Below, in pieces: positions 24,908 through 37,105 of a stretch of 64,000 nucleotides of DNA. Each line of letters begins with the position of its first letter. Position 1 is the first letter of the stretch. The notes below the pieces were generated by a model. The model had not been told where the DNA came from, did no database searches, and was given only the letters and a program-made list of their open reading frames with translations. This stretch comes from Adiantum capillus-veneris (Eukaryota > Streptophyta > Polypodiopsida > Polypodiales > Pteridaceae). The position numbers and the translations under genes are program-made. The stretch is taken from NCBI GenBank assembly GCA_014529385.2, contig CM043950.1, forward strand, positions 78,237,435 through 78,301,434. Direction: 5' to 3'.

Positions 24908-26068
24908 TGTGAGCGGGATGAAAATATACACAACGCCTCTATAACGACCCGACACACACTCTTGGGAAGATACACACACACACACACTATGGGGCACCAC
25001 TCGGTTGACACAACACACCTGGCCGAGACAGGGAACACACCTCTAGAGTGAGAGGAGAGAGATTATCCACTTGCACACTCCACACAGAGAGATACACACA
25101 CACACACACCCAAAAAACTCAGCTCAAAAGAGGAGAATTTCTTATGTCTAGATACAAATGAGCTTGGGCCAACACCAATGGGGCAAATAGCTCACACAAT
25201 ATGGGTAAAATAAGCCAGATACAATCACAAACTGGAGCAGAAACTTCGCTCATAGGAGAAACTTACACAGCCAAAACAGCAAAAAAAGAGTGAGTAATTT
25301 GGCAAAATGGACAGCGCCATCGCGTCCGGAACGGCCCAAAACCCCAGTCTACAATGTCAAAGTGCTCAAATCCGACCTCGGATGAGCAGTTTACGGCCAA
25401 AACAGGCTCCAAAAACCCCAAAAACACACCTGCGGCTGTTCCTGCTCTCTTCTCCACGTTTTTTCTCGTCTTCTCTCTGTTTTTTTCAGTTCCCACACTT
25501 AGCTTTATTACTTGGGCACCCTTGGCCTTTTTCGATGACCTCAAACAGACCCCGAACAGGCCAAAAACTGACCTCGCCGTGCATAGTTGTCACCCTACTG
25601 CATCCATCCGCACACCTGACACTCCTTTCTTTTCAATAATGTGTCTCGTAACCACGTGAAGTGGCCCCAAAAAGTGGTCCTAATGATGACCTTTCTACAT
25701 AACTCTCACAAGAAAACACCCACGTTGTGTCCGTCCTCATCCGCGTGCAAATATTGACCCCGTTCGCCCTCCTGACACCACTAGATGCCATCTGACGCAC
25801 CTGCTTACCTCATGTCGTCGGCCCGCGGATAGCTTCCTCGAGACGTTTTACGCGCTACCAACTCCTCCTTATTGTAGAAAAAACACAATGGTACTGGTAA
25901 TAGTGAAAATCGATGCACTATGTACACCCTGTCCTACCTGTACACATGTGGGCCCCACGTAACCACCTGGCTCTGAAAAATGGGCAATTCTTTATTTGAT
26001 GCACCATACATGTATATGTACATATGCGCAATCCCTTGCTCCAAAAAACTCCTGACATAATTTACGCA
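24908..26068 (-). repeat. Right LTR (5' LTR on the minus strand)
   Basis: Partner of 22618-23776. It begins TGTGAGCGGGATG. The last bases (TTTACGCA) differ from the left copy, so the outer end may have mutated or the boundary is a few bases off. Confidence 0.65.
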
Positions 26069-26571
26069 TGTACGAGCTATTTGTGGTCGTAAGTGTATCA
26101 AACGATGTTTGTTTTTTATGTGCTAGTAGTCTATAGAATCGTGGTGACATAAGCTACGCACAAGTACTCATAAATTTCAGTTTCGGGCACTTTCAAAATT
26201 ATGCTCTGTCATCCTACGCATTTTCCGCAGACGGGTTTAGAGTGAGGGTTTTGAGTGTAGAAGCTTAGGGACAGGTGTATCCTAGTGAGGGGATGGTGTT
26301 CCTTAAGTTTCGTACAAATCTGGCATGATTAGGCGAGTTACCTTTAGTATGTGTGTATGTGGCTAGGTGGTGTAGTTGAGAGCAGTGAGGTTCTTGATTG
26401 TGGTTTAGTTGGCCTTCCAGAGTGTTGTATGTGTAGGATGGTCTCAGCCTGACAAGCTTAAGAGATTTCCTCCATGTGCCTATCGTGTCATCTATGTCCT
26501 CGATTGACATTATGTTGATCTAGGTAGTGTTTGCATGCACTTCATGGGTGTGTGAGTCTCTCCCGTCCAAC
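26069..26571. other. Gene-free sequence between the LTR element and the array
   Basis: No domain, repeat or RNA gene was recognised. A minus-strand frame of 81 residues (26265-26510) has no family signature. Confidence 0.4.
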
Positions 26572-26666
26572 AGGGCCCTTTCCCCAAATCCCATTGGGCA
26601 CCATATTTGTCACACATATCAACAATGCATTGGAAAACACAACATCATTCTCCAACACTCCCCCGA

Positions 26667-26995
26667 CTAGCATCGCATCTTGAATTCACTCACCCATGTC
26701 AAGGTCTTGTATAAGGCCTTTCTTTTGAGCCCGCTTAAAACATCCAAGAGCTTTCTTGCCATAGCCATGTTAGGAATATCCTTCCACGAACGTGTTCCAA
26801 GAGATGACATTCTGGACAGAAAGGTAATCAACAACTTCTTGTGCTTTGAACAGGGAACCACATTTGGCATTTGCATCCGGTTCATTGAGTGTCCTTGCCA
26901 CACCATACTCTGTAGCATAAGGAAACATGCCTTCAAGGTGAAAGCATAGGTGATTGCATCTGCCACCTCCTTTGGCATCCATATAGACCAAGGCA
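26667..26995 (-). pseudogene. PPR fragment, array unit 1 (cut by solo LTR)
   Basis: The minus strand reads AKCGSLFKAQEVVDYL then SVQNVISWNTFVEGYS, stop, HGYGKKALGCFKRA: one PPR repeat of the plant PLS type with the stop where Gln is usual (CAA to TAA). A frameshift separates it from the preceding AITYAFTLKAC piece. The solo LTR at 26996 separates the fragment from the rest of the unit. Confidence 0.75.
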
Positions 26996-27763
26996 TGTTA
27001 AGTATGGAGCCTGATTTACCCTTGTAATTTTCTGTGGTAAAAGCGCACATTTGTAAGGCCCCCATTATGAGGAGAAGCCATCGTGCGTGAAGGAAAATCA
27101 CTCACCGGAAACCAAAATTTTCACAAACAAGAATCAGGGGAAACTTTAAGGGCCGGAATATTCTTTTTCGCCGGAATATTATGGCCGGACGGCGGCCGGA
27201 AAGTGGTCGAAAAACAACCGGTCGGTTGGCCGGTGGCCGGTAGTCAATGGCCGATGGCCGGTGGTCGAAAGTCAATGGCCGGTGGCCGGTGGCCGAATTC
27301 AATGGCCGGTGGCCGAATTCAAAAGCGGACTTGTCTTCTCAAGGGCGGCCACACATGGGCGGATTGGAGGGTCCGATTTGGACTTATTCGCACAAGGGCG
27401 GATACACATGGCTGTCTCTCATAAGAGAGGGCAGCCCTTTTGGCCTATAAAAGGAGGCCATTTCTACACACATTTCATAGTGTGAAGTTGATGCAACAAG
27501 GTGAGTGTGAGGTGGTGAGAGTGAAGCAAGGCGGGAGCTCCATTAAGGGTATAATCCCTTTGTAAATTACTTCTTGTTTTGAAGTACTAAAGCCATTGAG
27601 TGGCAGCTTTCCCGTGGACGTAGCCCACATTGGGTGAACCACGTATATCGTGTGTACTCTCTCTCTCTCTCTCTCTACTCTATAATCTCGTGTATGTAAA
27701 TCTGTCTCTCTCCATTAAGTAATCTACTCAATTATCTATTTAGCTACGTCTTATTTCCTAACA
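26996..27763 (+). mobile_element. Solo LTR, Copia-like, 768 bp, TSD AGGCA
   Basis: The sequence begins TGTTAAG and ends CTAACA, with inverted ends TGTTA/TAACA. It is flanked by AGGCA at 26991-26995 and AGGCA at 27764-27768. The sister units at about 30710 and 33665 and the related copy at about 13690 read straight through (GACCAAGGCATT), which gives intact empty sites. A TATAAAA box is at 27446-27452, and the downstream text (CCCGTGGACGTAGCC, TGAACCACGTATA) is typical of the R/U5 end of plant Copia LTRs. No internal region remains, so the element was reduced by recombination between its LTRs. Confidence 0.92.
27190..27325. repeat. GGCCGGTG minisatellite inside the solo LTR
   Basis: Many variants of GGCCGGTG and AATTCAATGGCCG follow each other within the upstream part of the LTR, giving a GC-rich block in otherwise AT-rich DNA. 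Such a block could act as a protein-binding array upstream of the TATA box (inference). Confidence 0.8.
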
Positions 27764-27768
27764 AGGCA

Positions 27769-30292
27769 TTGCCACCCATTCCCATCGTTAGTCAAGTGGG
27801 TCCGAGACCCTGGTTACCCTGTTCCATGCTGCTCCCAATGAGCATCACTTTCCAGTACCAAAGGACGACCATAAAAAAGAATCTCGGTTCCATATCCCAA
27901 CACCCCCAAGTAATGTCATTTTCAAACACACACTCGGCCCACACTTTGTCATATCCTTGCATCTCTTTCCATTCTCTACTCTAGATACCACCTGTCCATG
28001 CTATCAAGACCATTGAGGAGGTCGCCCCCTGTTGTATCACAGGACCCCTCGAGCAAAGGGACATCCATACATGTGTGTTCATGACAAGACGTGCACCCTC
28101 TTGCTCAACTGTATCCTAATGACAACCACTCCCGGAGGGTCCACTTTAGAGCGTCTCGGTTGAGCGAGACTAAACCATAAAAGGACTCAGAATCCCTTCC
28201 ATTTAGAGTCTCTATAACCACAACCATGACCTAATCATCGTGCATTTCTTTGTCGAAGGGACTTGCACCCAACACGATTTCATAACACAGACCTGCCTGT
28301 CCCGTGATTGACATTACCAACATCTGCATACCCTTGTCACGCATCTCTTCGTCAAAAGAGCTCGTGCCCGCTACTTCACCATAAAACAGACCTTTGTCAT
28401 GCCTTTCCTGGGATTTCCTGCATAATATCCCCGGCTCAGCCTTCAATACCACAACTTACCTTCTCTCAACTTGATTTCGGACAGGTTCAGGCGGTTCTAC
28501 CCGTGACCCTTGGCCATTGGCCTTCTTTGTCGATACCCATTCTGCTTCCCCTGCACTCTCGAGAAAAGTCTCCCACAAGGAGGCCAGTACCGCCAGATAA
28601 CCTGAAAACGGCACCCACGAAACCCCTCCAACAACCTCTCGTGCCCTTGATGCCCACAAGCCAACAGTCACCTCCTTGCACTTCCCCCCCCCCCCCCCCC
28701 CACTTCCTTCATTCTCACCATACTCACTGTGTGAGTCTGGCTCGCTGGCCACCGATTTCCTCAGTTCTAGTTTGCTAAACACAGCACCATCATGCATAGG
28801 CCAAATGTCGCATACTGACCTTGCAAAGCTGCCCGCTCGGAGGGCCACCATTGGTCACTGCCACACTTTGGCTCAGGATTCTAAAAAAAAAACCAGTCAA
28901 CTCGCATGTCTTTACCTTCAGTCACCCCTGCTCAAACCAATGAGTAACCCATTAGGGGGCTCCTTATTCATAAAACCAAGCAGCTCCAGTCGCCATACAT
29001 CTCTCTCAAACAACTGATTGCCCCGTTCCATGCTGCTCCTCGTGAGCATAAGGTGCCAATACCACAAAATGAACATAAAAAAAATATGGGTTCTATCTGA
29101 CGGTAGAAGCTCCAAATACTAACATCTTCGGACAACCACTCGGTCCACTCTTTGTCATATCCCTACATCTCGCCCGGCTTTCTAGCCTGGCTACCAACTG
29201 TCCATGCCATCTCGACCATTGAGGAGGTCGTCCACCACATCGCAGGACGCCTCGAGTAAAAGGACATCCAGCCCTCCGAGTGAACCATATCTGGCTAGTC
29301 AAGACAGGCCCGGAAGCTTAAGCTGCCCATAGTTAGGCTTCGCCTGCAACTCCCACCAATGGGTACCTCGTCGAGGGTACCATGATTGAGAATTGGCCAA
29401 TGGTGACATCCGCAGCCCCATAACTGTGCATTTTTGGAGTATATATGTGACCTTGGTGGTCTCTCCTGAGAAGGCCAAAAGCAGAAGGACAAGTACCAGC
29501 CAAGTACCCACAACACCACAAATCAAGGACCCATGAACTTCAGTGTTTTTCCAGTATTAGTCTAGCCATTTCAGCCCATCTTCATAAGCGTTTTCAGCCT
29601 TCAGCCCACCGCTTGCAGCACCACCAACGCTATAAGTTTTCAACACTTACTGCCATCATGTTGCAGATTTCATTATTGCACCATTAGCGTTTTCATTATT
29701 CAGCATTTAACGTTTTCATTAGCGTTTTCCATAGGCCAAATGTCGCATACTGGCATTTCCACATTGATCGAAGGGTAGGAGTCCGAATAGTCCTCCTGAG
29801 GCGCCTCATAGCCCCCAACCACCACCAGTAAAGGCCGACATTGCACCAGAAAAGCCATAAAGGTTGCTCTGTCTTAGAAAGCTTGTGAAAATCACCCACG
29901 GTATTAGAGCAACTAGTCTAGAAAAGGTAAGTCTTTGGACGCTAAAACAACAAGAAAACCCTAAATAGATCCTGCCACAGTGCCTTGTGTGTGCAGAGCG
30001 GCAATTTTGAACGAGCTTTGCTCAACCCTATATTGTCCATTACATGTACGCATGCTCCTATTGTATAGGGAGACCCATCATCCATCTATGGCTGCATCAG
30101 TAGCATACGCCGCTGTTCTATGTGCCATGACCTACGTGAACCCACATCCGGCTTCAAAAAGCCAACAAGATTCTCTAATTCGCCTGGCTTAGCCCTGCTT
30201 TGGCTGATCATGCTTAGTGTCCCTTTTGCTTCCACTTCCTCATACATCCTGGTCTCTTTGTATTGCATTGTCATTGTACCTGCAATCCAATC
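27769..30292 (-). other. Non-PPR part of array unit 1
   Basis: Decayed minus-strand coding-like sequence with two paralogous modules (about 27920-28060 and 29160-29290), a poly-C run of about 20 bases at 28685-28703, and short repeats of CATTAGCGTTTT near 29660-29740. Partial frames include GLFYGEVAGTSSFDEEMRD (28231-28452) and a hydrophobic LVLVLLLLAFSGETTK (29299-29526). No family was recognised, and stops and frame changes show it is not intact. Confidence 0.5.
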
Positions 30293-30389
30293 AGGGGGCC
30301 CTTTCCCCAAGTCCCATTCGGCACCATATTTTTCATACATATCAATAATGCATTGGAAAACACAACATCATTCTCCAACAGTCCCCCGA

Positions 30390-30735
30390 CTAGCATCTCA
30401 TCTTGAATTCACTCACCCATGTCAAGGTCTTGTATAAGGCCTTCCTTTTGAGCCCGCTTAAAACATCCAAGAGCTTTCTTTCCATAGCCATGTTAGGAAT
30501 ATCCTTCCACGAACGTGTTCCAAGAGATGACATTTTGGACAGAAAGGTAATCAACAACTTCTTGTGCTTTGAACAGGGAACCACATTTGGCATTTGCATC
30601 CGGTTCATTGAGTTTCCTTGCCACACCATACTCTGTAGCATAAGGAAACATGCCTTCAAGGTGAAAGCATAGGTCATTGCATCTGCCACCTCCTTTGGCA
30701 TCCATATAGACCAAGGCATTGCCACCCATTTGCAT
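30390..30735 (-). pseudogene. PPR fragment, array unit 2
   Basis: Same fragment as in unit 1, here uninterrupted: KEVADAMTYAFTLKAC in one frame, and in the other GVARKLNEPDANAKCGSLFK then VQNVISWNTFVEGYS before TAA at 30493-30495. The shared TAA shows the stop predates the tandem amplification. Confidence 0.8.
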
Positions 30736-33254
30736 CGTTAGTCAAGTGGTCTGAGACCCCATCCTTTCATACCAGCCATCTGGTTACCATGTTCCATGCT
30801 GCTCCTATGAGCATCAGTTTCCAGTACCAAAGGACGAGCATAAAAAAGAATCTCGGTTCCATATCCCAACACCCCCAAGTAATGTCATTTTCAAACACAC
30901 ACTCAGCCCACACTTTTTCATACCCCTGCATCTCTTTTCTCTCTCTACTCTAGATACCACTTGTCCTTGCTATCAGGACCATTGAGGAGGTCGCCCCCTG
31001 TTGTATCGCAGGACCCCTCGAGCAAAGGGACATCCATACATGTGTGTTCATGACAAGACCTGCACCCTCTTTCTCAACTGTATCCTAATGACAACCACTC
31101 CCGAAGGGTCCACTTTAGACGGTCGCGGCTAAGTGAGATTAAACCATAAAAGGACTCAGAATCCCTTCCATTGAGAGTCTCCATAACCACAACCATGACC
31201 TAATCATCGTGCATTTCTTTGTCGAAGGGACTTGCACCCGACACGATTCCATAACACAGACCTGGTTGTCCCGTGATTGACATTACCAGCATGTGCATAT
31301 CCTTGTCACGTATCTCTTCGTCGAAAGAGCTCGTGCCCGCTACTTCACCATAAAACAGACCTTTCTCACGCCTTTCCTGGGTTTGCCTGCATAATATCCC
31401 CGGCTCAGCCTTCAATACCACAGCTTGCCTTCTCCCAACCTGATTTCAGACATGTTCAGGTGGTTCTACCCGTGAACCCTGGCCGCTGGCCTTCTTTGTC
31501 GATACCCATTCTGCTTCCCCTGTGCTCTCGAGAAAAGTCTCCCACAAGGAGGCCAGTACCGCCAGTTAACCTGAAAACGTCACCCACGAAACCCCTCCAA
31601 CAACCTCTTGTGCCCTTGATGCCCACAACCCAACAGTCACCTCCTTGCACTCCCCCCCCACTTCCTTCATTCGCACCATACTCACTGTGTGAGTCCAGCT
31701 CGTTGGCCACCGATTTCGTCAGTTCTGGTTTGCTAAACACATCACCATCATGCATAGGCCAGATGTCGCATACTGACCTTGCAAAGCTGCCCGCTCGGAG
31801 GGCCACCATTGGTCATTGCCATACCTTCGCTCAGGATTCTAAAAAAAAAACCAGTCAACTCGCATGTCTTTACCTTCATTCACCCCTGCTCAAACCAATG
31901 AGTAACCCGTTAGGGGGCTCCTTATTCATAAAACCAGGCAGCCCCAGTCGCCATACATCTCTCTCAAACAATTGATTGCCCCATTCCATGCTGCTCCTTG
32001 TGAGCATAAGGTGACAATACCACAAACTGAGCATAAAACAAAATCTGGGTTCTATCTCCTGGTAGGAGCTCCAAATACTAACATCTTCGGACACCCACAT
32101 GGTCCACTCTTTGTCATATCCCTACATCTCGCCCGGCTCTCTAGCCTGGCTACCAACTGTCCATGCCATCTCGACCATTGAGGAGGTCGTCCACCACATC
32201 ACAGGACGCCTCGAGTAAAAGGACATCCAGTCCTCCGAGTGAACCATATCTACCTAGTCAAGACAGGCCCGGAAGCTTAAGCTGCACATAGTTAGGCTTC
32301 GCCCGCAACTCCCACCAATGGGTACCTCGTCGAGGGTACCATGATTGAGAATTGGCCAATGGTGACATCCACAGCCCCATAACTGTGCATTTTTGGAGTA
32401 TATATGTGACCTTGGTGGTCTCTCCTCAGAAGGCCAAAAGCAGAAGGACAAGTACCAGCCAAGTACCCACAACACCAAAAATCAAGGAGCCATGAACTTC
32501 AGTGTTTTTCCAGTATCAGTCTAGCCATATCAGCCCATCTTCATTAGCGTTTTCAGCCTTCAGCCCAGCGTTTGCAGCACCACCAGCGCTATCAGTTTTC
32601 AACACTTACTGCCATCATGTTGCACATTTCATTATTGCACCATTAGCGTTTTCATTATTCAGCATTTAACGTTTTCATTAGCGTTTCCATGGGCCAGATG
32701 TCGCATACTGGCATTTCCACATAGATTGAAGGGTAGGAGTCCAAATAGTCCTCCTGAGGCGCCTCATAGCCCCCAACCACCACCCGTAAAGGCCGACATT
32801 GCACCAGAAAATCCATAAAGGTTGTTCTGTCTTAGAAAGCTTGTTGAAATCACCCACGGTATTAGAGCAGCTAGTGTAGAAAAGGTAAGTCTTTGGATGC
32901 TAAAACAACAAGCAAACCCTAAATAGATCCTGCCACAGTGCCTTGTGTGTGCAGAGCGGCAGTTTTGAACGATCTTTGCTCAACCCTATATTGTCCATTA
33001 CATGTACGCATGCTCCTATTGTCAAGGGGGACCCATCGGCCATCTATGGCTGCATCAGTAGCATACTCCGCTGTTCAATGTGGCATGACCTACGTGAACC
33101 CACATCCGGCTTCAAAAAACCGGCAAGAAGCTCTAATTCGCCTGGCTTAGCGCTGCTTTGGCTGATCATGCTTAGTGTCCCTTTTGCTTCCACTTCCTCA
33201 TACATCCTGGTCTCTTTGTATTGCATTGTCATTGTACCTGCAATCCAATCATGG
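30736..33254 (-). other. Non-PPR part of array unit 2
   Basis: Same organisation as in unit 1, with shorter poly-C (about eight bases near 31655). A longer plus-strand frame (31277-31975) is open only because of the low-complexity Pro/Ser content. The minus strand carries the recurring EPRFCFMLSLWYW-type piece (31876-32100). No recognisable product. Confidence 0.5.
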
Positions 33255-33347
33255 GGCCCTTTCCCCAAGTCCCATTGGGCACCATATTTGTCATACATAT
33301 CAATAATGCATTGGAAAACACAACATCATTCTCCAACAGTCCCCCGA

Positions 33348-33693
33348 CTAGCATCTCATCTTGAATTCACTCACCCATGTCAAGGTCTTGTATAAGGCCT
33401 TCCTTTTGAGCCCGCTTAAAACATCCAAGAGCTTTCTTGCCATAGCCATGTTAGGAATATCCTTCCACGAACGTGTTCCAAGAGATGACATTCTGGACAG
33501 AAAGGTAATCAACAACTTCTTGTGCTTTGAACAGGGAACCACATTTGGCATTTGCATCCGGTTCATTGAGTTTCCTTGCCACACCATACTCTGTAGCATA
33601 AGGAAACATGCCTTCAAGGTGAAAGCATAGGTGATTGCATTTGCCACCTCCTTTGGCATCTATATAGACCAAGGCATTTCCACCTATTGGCAT
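33348..33693 (-). pseudogene. PPR fragment, array unit 3
   Basis: Third copy of the PPR fragment, with the same frameshift and the same TAA after VEGYS. Only scattered substitutions separate it from unit 2. Confidence 0.8.
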
Positions 33694-36600
33694 CGTTAGT
33701 CAGGTGGGTCCGAGACCCCATCCTTCCATACCAGCCATCTTGTTACCCTGTTCCATGCTGCTCCCAATGAGCATCAGTTTCCAGTACCAAAGGACGAGCA
33801 TAAAAAAGAATCTCGGTTCCATATCCCAACACCCCCAAGTAATGTCATTTTCAAACACACACTCGGCCCACACTTTGTCATATCTCTGCATCTCTTTTGG
33901 CTCTCTACTCTAGATACCACCTGTCCATGCTATCAGGACCATTGAGGAGGTCGCCCGCTGTATCACAAGACGCATCGAGCAAAGGGACATCCATACATGT
34001 GTGTTCATGACAGGACCTGCACCCTCTTGCTCAAGTGTATCCTAATGATGACCACTCCGGGTGGGTCCACTTTAGACCGTCTCGGCTAAACGACTACACC
34101 ATAATAGGACTCAGAATCCCTTCCATTTAGAGTCTCCATAACCACAACCACGACCTAATCATCGTGCATTTCTTTGTCGAAGGGACTTCCACCCGACACG
34201 TTTCCATAACACAGAACTGCCTGTCCTGTGATTGACATTACCAGCATTTGCATATACCTGACACGCATCTCTTGGTCGAAAGGGCTCGTGCCCGCTACTT
34301 CACCATAAAACAGACCTTTGTCACGCCTTTCCTGGTTTTGCCTGCATAATATCCCCGGCTCAGCCTTCAATACCACAGCTTGCCTTCTCTCAGCCTGATT
34401 TCGGACAGGTTCAAGTGGTTCTACCCGTGACCCCTAGCCGCTGCCCTTCTTTGTCTCGATACCTATTCTGCTTCCCCTGCGCTCTCGAGAAAAGTCTCCC
34501 ACAAGGTGGCCGGTACCGCCAGATAACATGAAAACGGCACCCCACGAAACCCCTCCAACAACCTCTCCTGCCCTTGATGCCCACAAGCCAACATCCACCT
34601 CCTTGCACTCCCCGCCACTTCCTTCATTCGCTCCATACTCACTGTGTGAGTCTGGTTCGCTGGCCACCGATTTCCTCAGTTCTGGTTTGCTAAACACAGC
34701 ACCATCATGCATAGGCCAGATGTCACATACTGACCTTGCAAAGATTCCCTCTCGAAGGGCCACCATTGGTCATTGCCACACTTTGGCTCAGGATTCTATA
34801 AAAAAAACCAGTCAACTTGCATGTCTTTACCTTCAGTCACCCCTGCTCAAACCAATGAGTAACCCGTTAGGGGGCTCCTTATTCCTTAAACCAGGCAGCC
34901 CCAGTCGCCATACATCTCTCTCAAACAATTGATTGCCCCGTTCCATGCTGCTCCTTGTGAGCATAAGGTGACAATACCACAAATGAGCATAAAAAAAATA
35001 TGGGTTCTATCTCCTGGTAGGAGCTCCAAATACTAACATCTTCGGAGACCCACATGGTCCACTGTTTGTCATATCCCTACATCTCGCCCGGCTCTCTAGC
35101 CTGGCTACCAACTATCCATGCCATCTCGACCATTGACGAGGTCGTCCACCACATCACAGGACGCCTCGAGTAAAAGGACATCCAGTCCTCTGAGTGAACC
35201 ATATCTGGCCAGTCAAGACAGGCCCAGAAGCTTAAGTTGCCCATAGTTAGGCTTCGTCCGCAACTCCCAACAATGGGTACCTCGTCGAGGGTACCATGAC
35301 TGAGAACTGGCCAATGGTGCCATCCTCTGCCCCATAACTATGCATTTATGGAGTATATATGTGACCTTGGTGGTCTCTCCTGAGAAGGCCAAAAGCAGAA
35401 GGACAAGTACCAGCCAAGTACCCACAACACCACAAATTAAGGACCCATGAACTTCAGTGTTTTTCGAGTATCAGTGTAACCATTTCAGCCCAGAGTTTGC
35501 AGCACCACCAGTGCTATCAATTTTCAACACTTACTGCCATCATGTTGCAGATTTCAGTATTGCACCATAAGCGTTCTCATTATTCATCATTTAGCGTTTT
35601 CATTAGCGTTTTCCATAGGCCAGATGTCACATACACACTTGTCACGAATCTCTTCGTCGAAAGGGCTCTTGCCCGCTACTTCTCCATAAAACAGACCTTT
35701 GTCATGCCTTTCCTGGTTTTGCCTGCATAATATCCCCGGCTCAGCCTTCAATACCACAGCTTGCCTTCTCTCAACCTGATTTCGGACAGGTTTAGGTGGT
35801 TCTACCCGTGACCCCTGGCCACTGGCCTTTTTTGTCGATACCCATTCTGCTTCCCCTGCGCTCTAAAGAAAAGTCTCCCACAAGGAGGCCGGTACCGCCA
35901 GATAACCTGAAAACAGCACCCACGAAACCCCTCCAACAACCTCTCGTGCCCTTGATGCCCACAAGCCAGCAGTCACCTCCTTGCACTCCCCCCCCCCCCC
36001 CACTTCCTTCATTCTCACCATACTCACTGTGTGAGTCTGGCTCGCTGGCCACCGATTTCCTCAGTTCTAGTTTGCTAAACACAGCACCATCATGCATAGG
36101 CCAGATGTCGCATACTGACCTTCCAAAGCTTCCTGCTTGGAGGGCCACCATTGGTCACTACCACACTTTGGCTCAGGATTCTTTAAAAAAAAACCAGTCA
36201 ACTCGCATGTCTTTACCTTCAGTCACCCCAGCTCAAACCAATGAGTAACCCGTTAGGGGGCTCCTTATTCATAAAACCAGGCAGCCCCAGTCGCCATACA
36301 TCTCTCTTAAACAACTGATTGCCCCATTCCATGCTGCTTCTCGTGAGCATAAGGTGCCAATACCACAAATGAGCATCCAAAAAAATATGGGTTCTATCTC
36401 CCGGTAGGAGCTCCAAATACTAACATCTTCGGCCACCCACTCGGTCAACTCTTTGTCATATCCCTACATCTCTCCCGGCTCTCTAGCCCGCCTACCAACT
36501 GTCCATGCCATCTCTACCATTGAGGAGGTCATCCAACACATGCAAGACGCCTCTAGTAAAAGGACATCCAGTCCTCCGAGTGAACCATATTTGGTCAGTC

Positions 36601-37105
36601 AAGAGAGGCCCGGAAGCTTAAGCTTCCCATAGTTAGGCTTCGCTCGCAACTCCCACCAATGGGTAGCTCGTCGAGGGTACCATGACTGAGAACTGGCCAA
36701 TGGTGCCATCCTCTGCCCCATAACTGTGCATTTTTGGAGTATATATGTGACCTTGGTGGTCTCTCCTAAGAAGGCCAAAAGCAGAAGGACAAGTACCAGC
36801 CAAGTACCCACAACACCACAAATCAAGGACCCATGAACTTCAGTGTTTTTCCAGTATCAGTCTAACCATTTCAGCCAATCTTTATCAGCGTTTTCAGCCT
36901 TCAGCCCAGCGTTTGCAGCACCACAAGCGCTATCAGTTTTCAACACTTACTGCCATCATGTTGCCGATTTCAGTATTGCACCATTAGCGTTTTCATTATT
37001 TAGCATTTAGCGTTTTCCATAGGCCAAATGTCTCATACTAGCATTTCCACATTGATCAATGGGTAGGAGTCCGAATAGTCCTCCTGAGGCTCCTCATAGC
37101 CCCCA
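33694..37105 (-). other. Non-PPR part of units 3 and 4
   Basis: Unit 3 continues to about 35625, where AGGCCAGATGTCACATAC is joined directly to the middle of another unit (CTTGTCACGAATCTCTTCG). That is a deletion or unequal-crossover junction. Unit 4 then runs to about 37105, with its own poly-C run (about 14 bases at 35988-36001) and the hydrophobic LVLVLLLLAF frame (36599-36826). No intact gene. Confidence 0.55.

Larger units (their letters stand above)
22618..26068 (-). mobile_element. Non-autonomous LTR element (large LTRs, 1.1-kb non-coding core)
   Basis: Two direct repeats of about 1.16 kb (22618-23776 and 24908-26068) flank about 1.13 kb with no convincing coding frame. Next to the right repeat, on the minus strand, is TGGTGCCCCCACTGA, the same primer-site word found beside the LTR of the Tat element at 56401-56417. 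The element therefore reads right to left. The core shows no gag or pol motif, so it must have been mobilised in trans, as with LARD/TRIM-type elements. Flanks give only a 4-bp match (ACGC at 22614 and 26064), so the exact ends are uncertain. Confidence 0.65.
26572..37105. repeat. Tandem array of ~2.96-kb units (three plus a partial)
   Basis: Matching landmarks recur with a period of about 2.96 kb. The PPR piece starts near 26667, 30390 and 33348. A conserved frame reading GLFYGEVAGTS lies at 28231-28452, 31200-31421 and 34155-34376. Unit 1 (26572-30292) is longer by the 768-bp solo LTR plus 5-bp duplication, and net of that it is about 2.95 kb. Unit 2 is about 30293-33254. Unit 3 breaks off near 35625, where it joins the middle of unit 4, which ends near 37105. 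Within each unit two modules resemble each other (for example 30930-31060 and 32110-32240, both with ACCATTGAGGAGGTCG), so the unit itself arose by internal duplication. On the minus strand both read like (I/W)EPRFFFML-LWYW. I do not recognise this protein. Confidence 0.85.

Noticed and set aside
29295-29526. Hydrophobic LVLVLLLLAF frame as a membrane protein or signal peptide
   Set aside because: Short, recurs in each array unit with frame differences, and has no start context or partner domain.
31277-31975. 232-codon plus-strand frame in array unit 2
   Set aside because: Not conserved at the same length in units 1, 3 and 4. It is opposite to the PPR and module coding direction and Pro/Ser biased.
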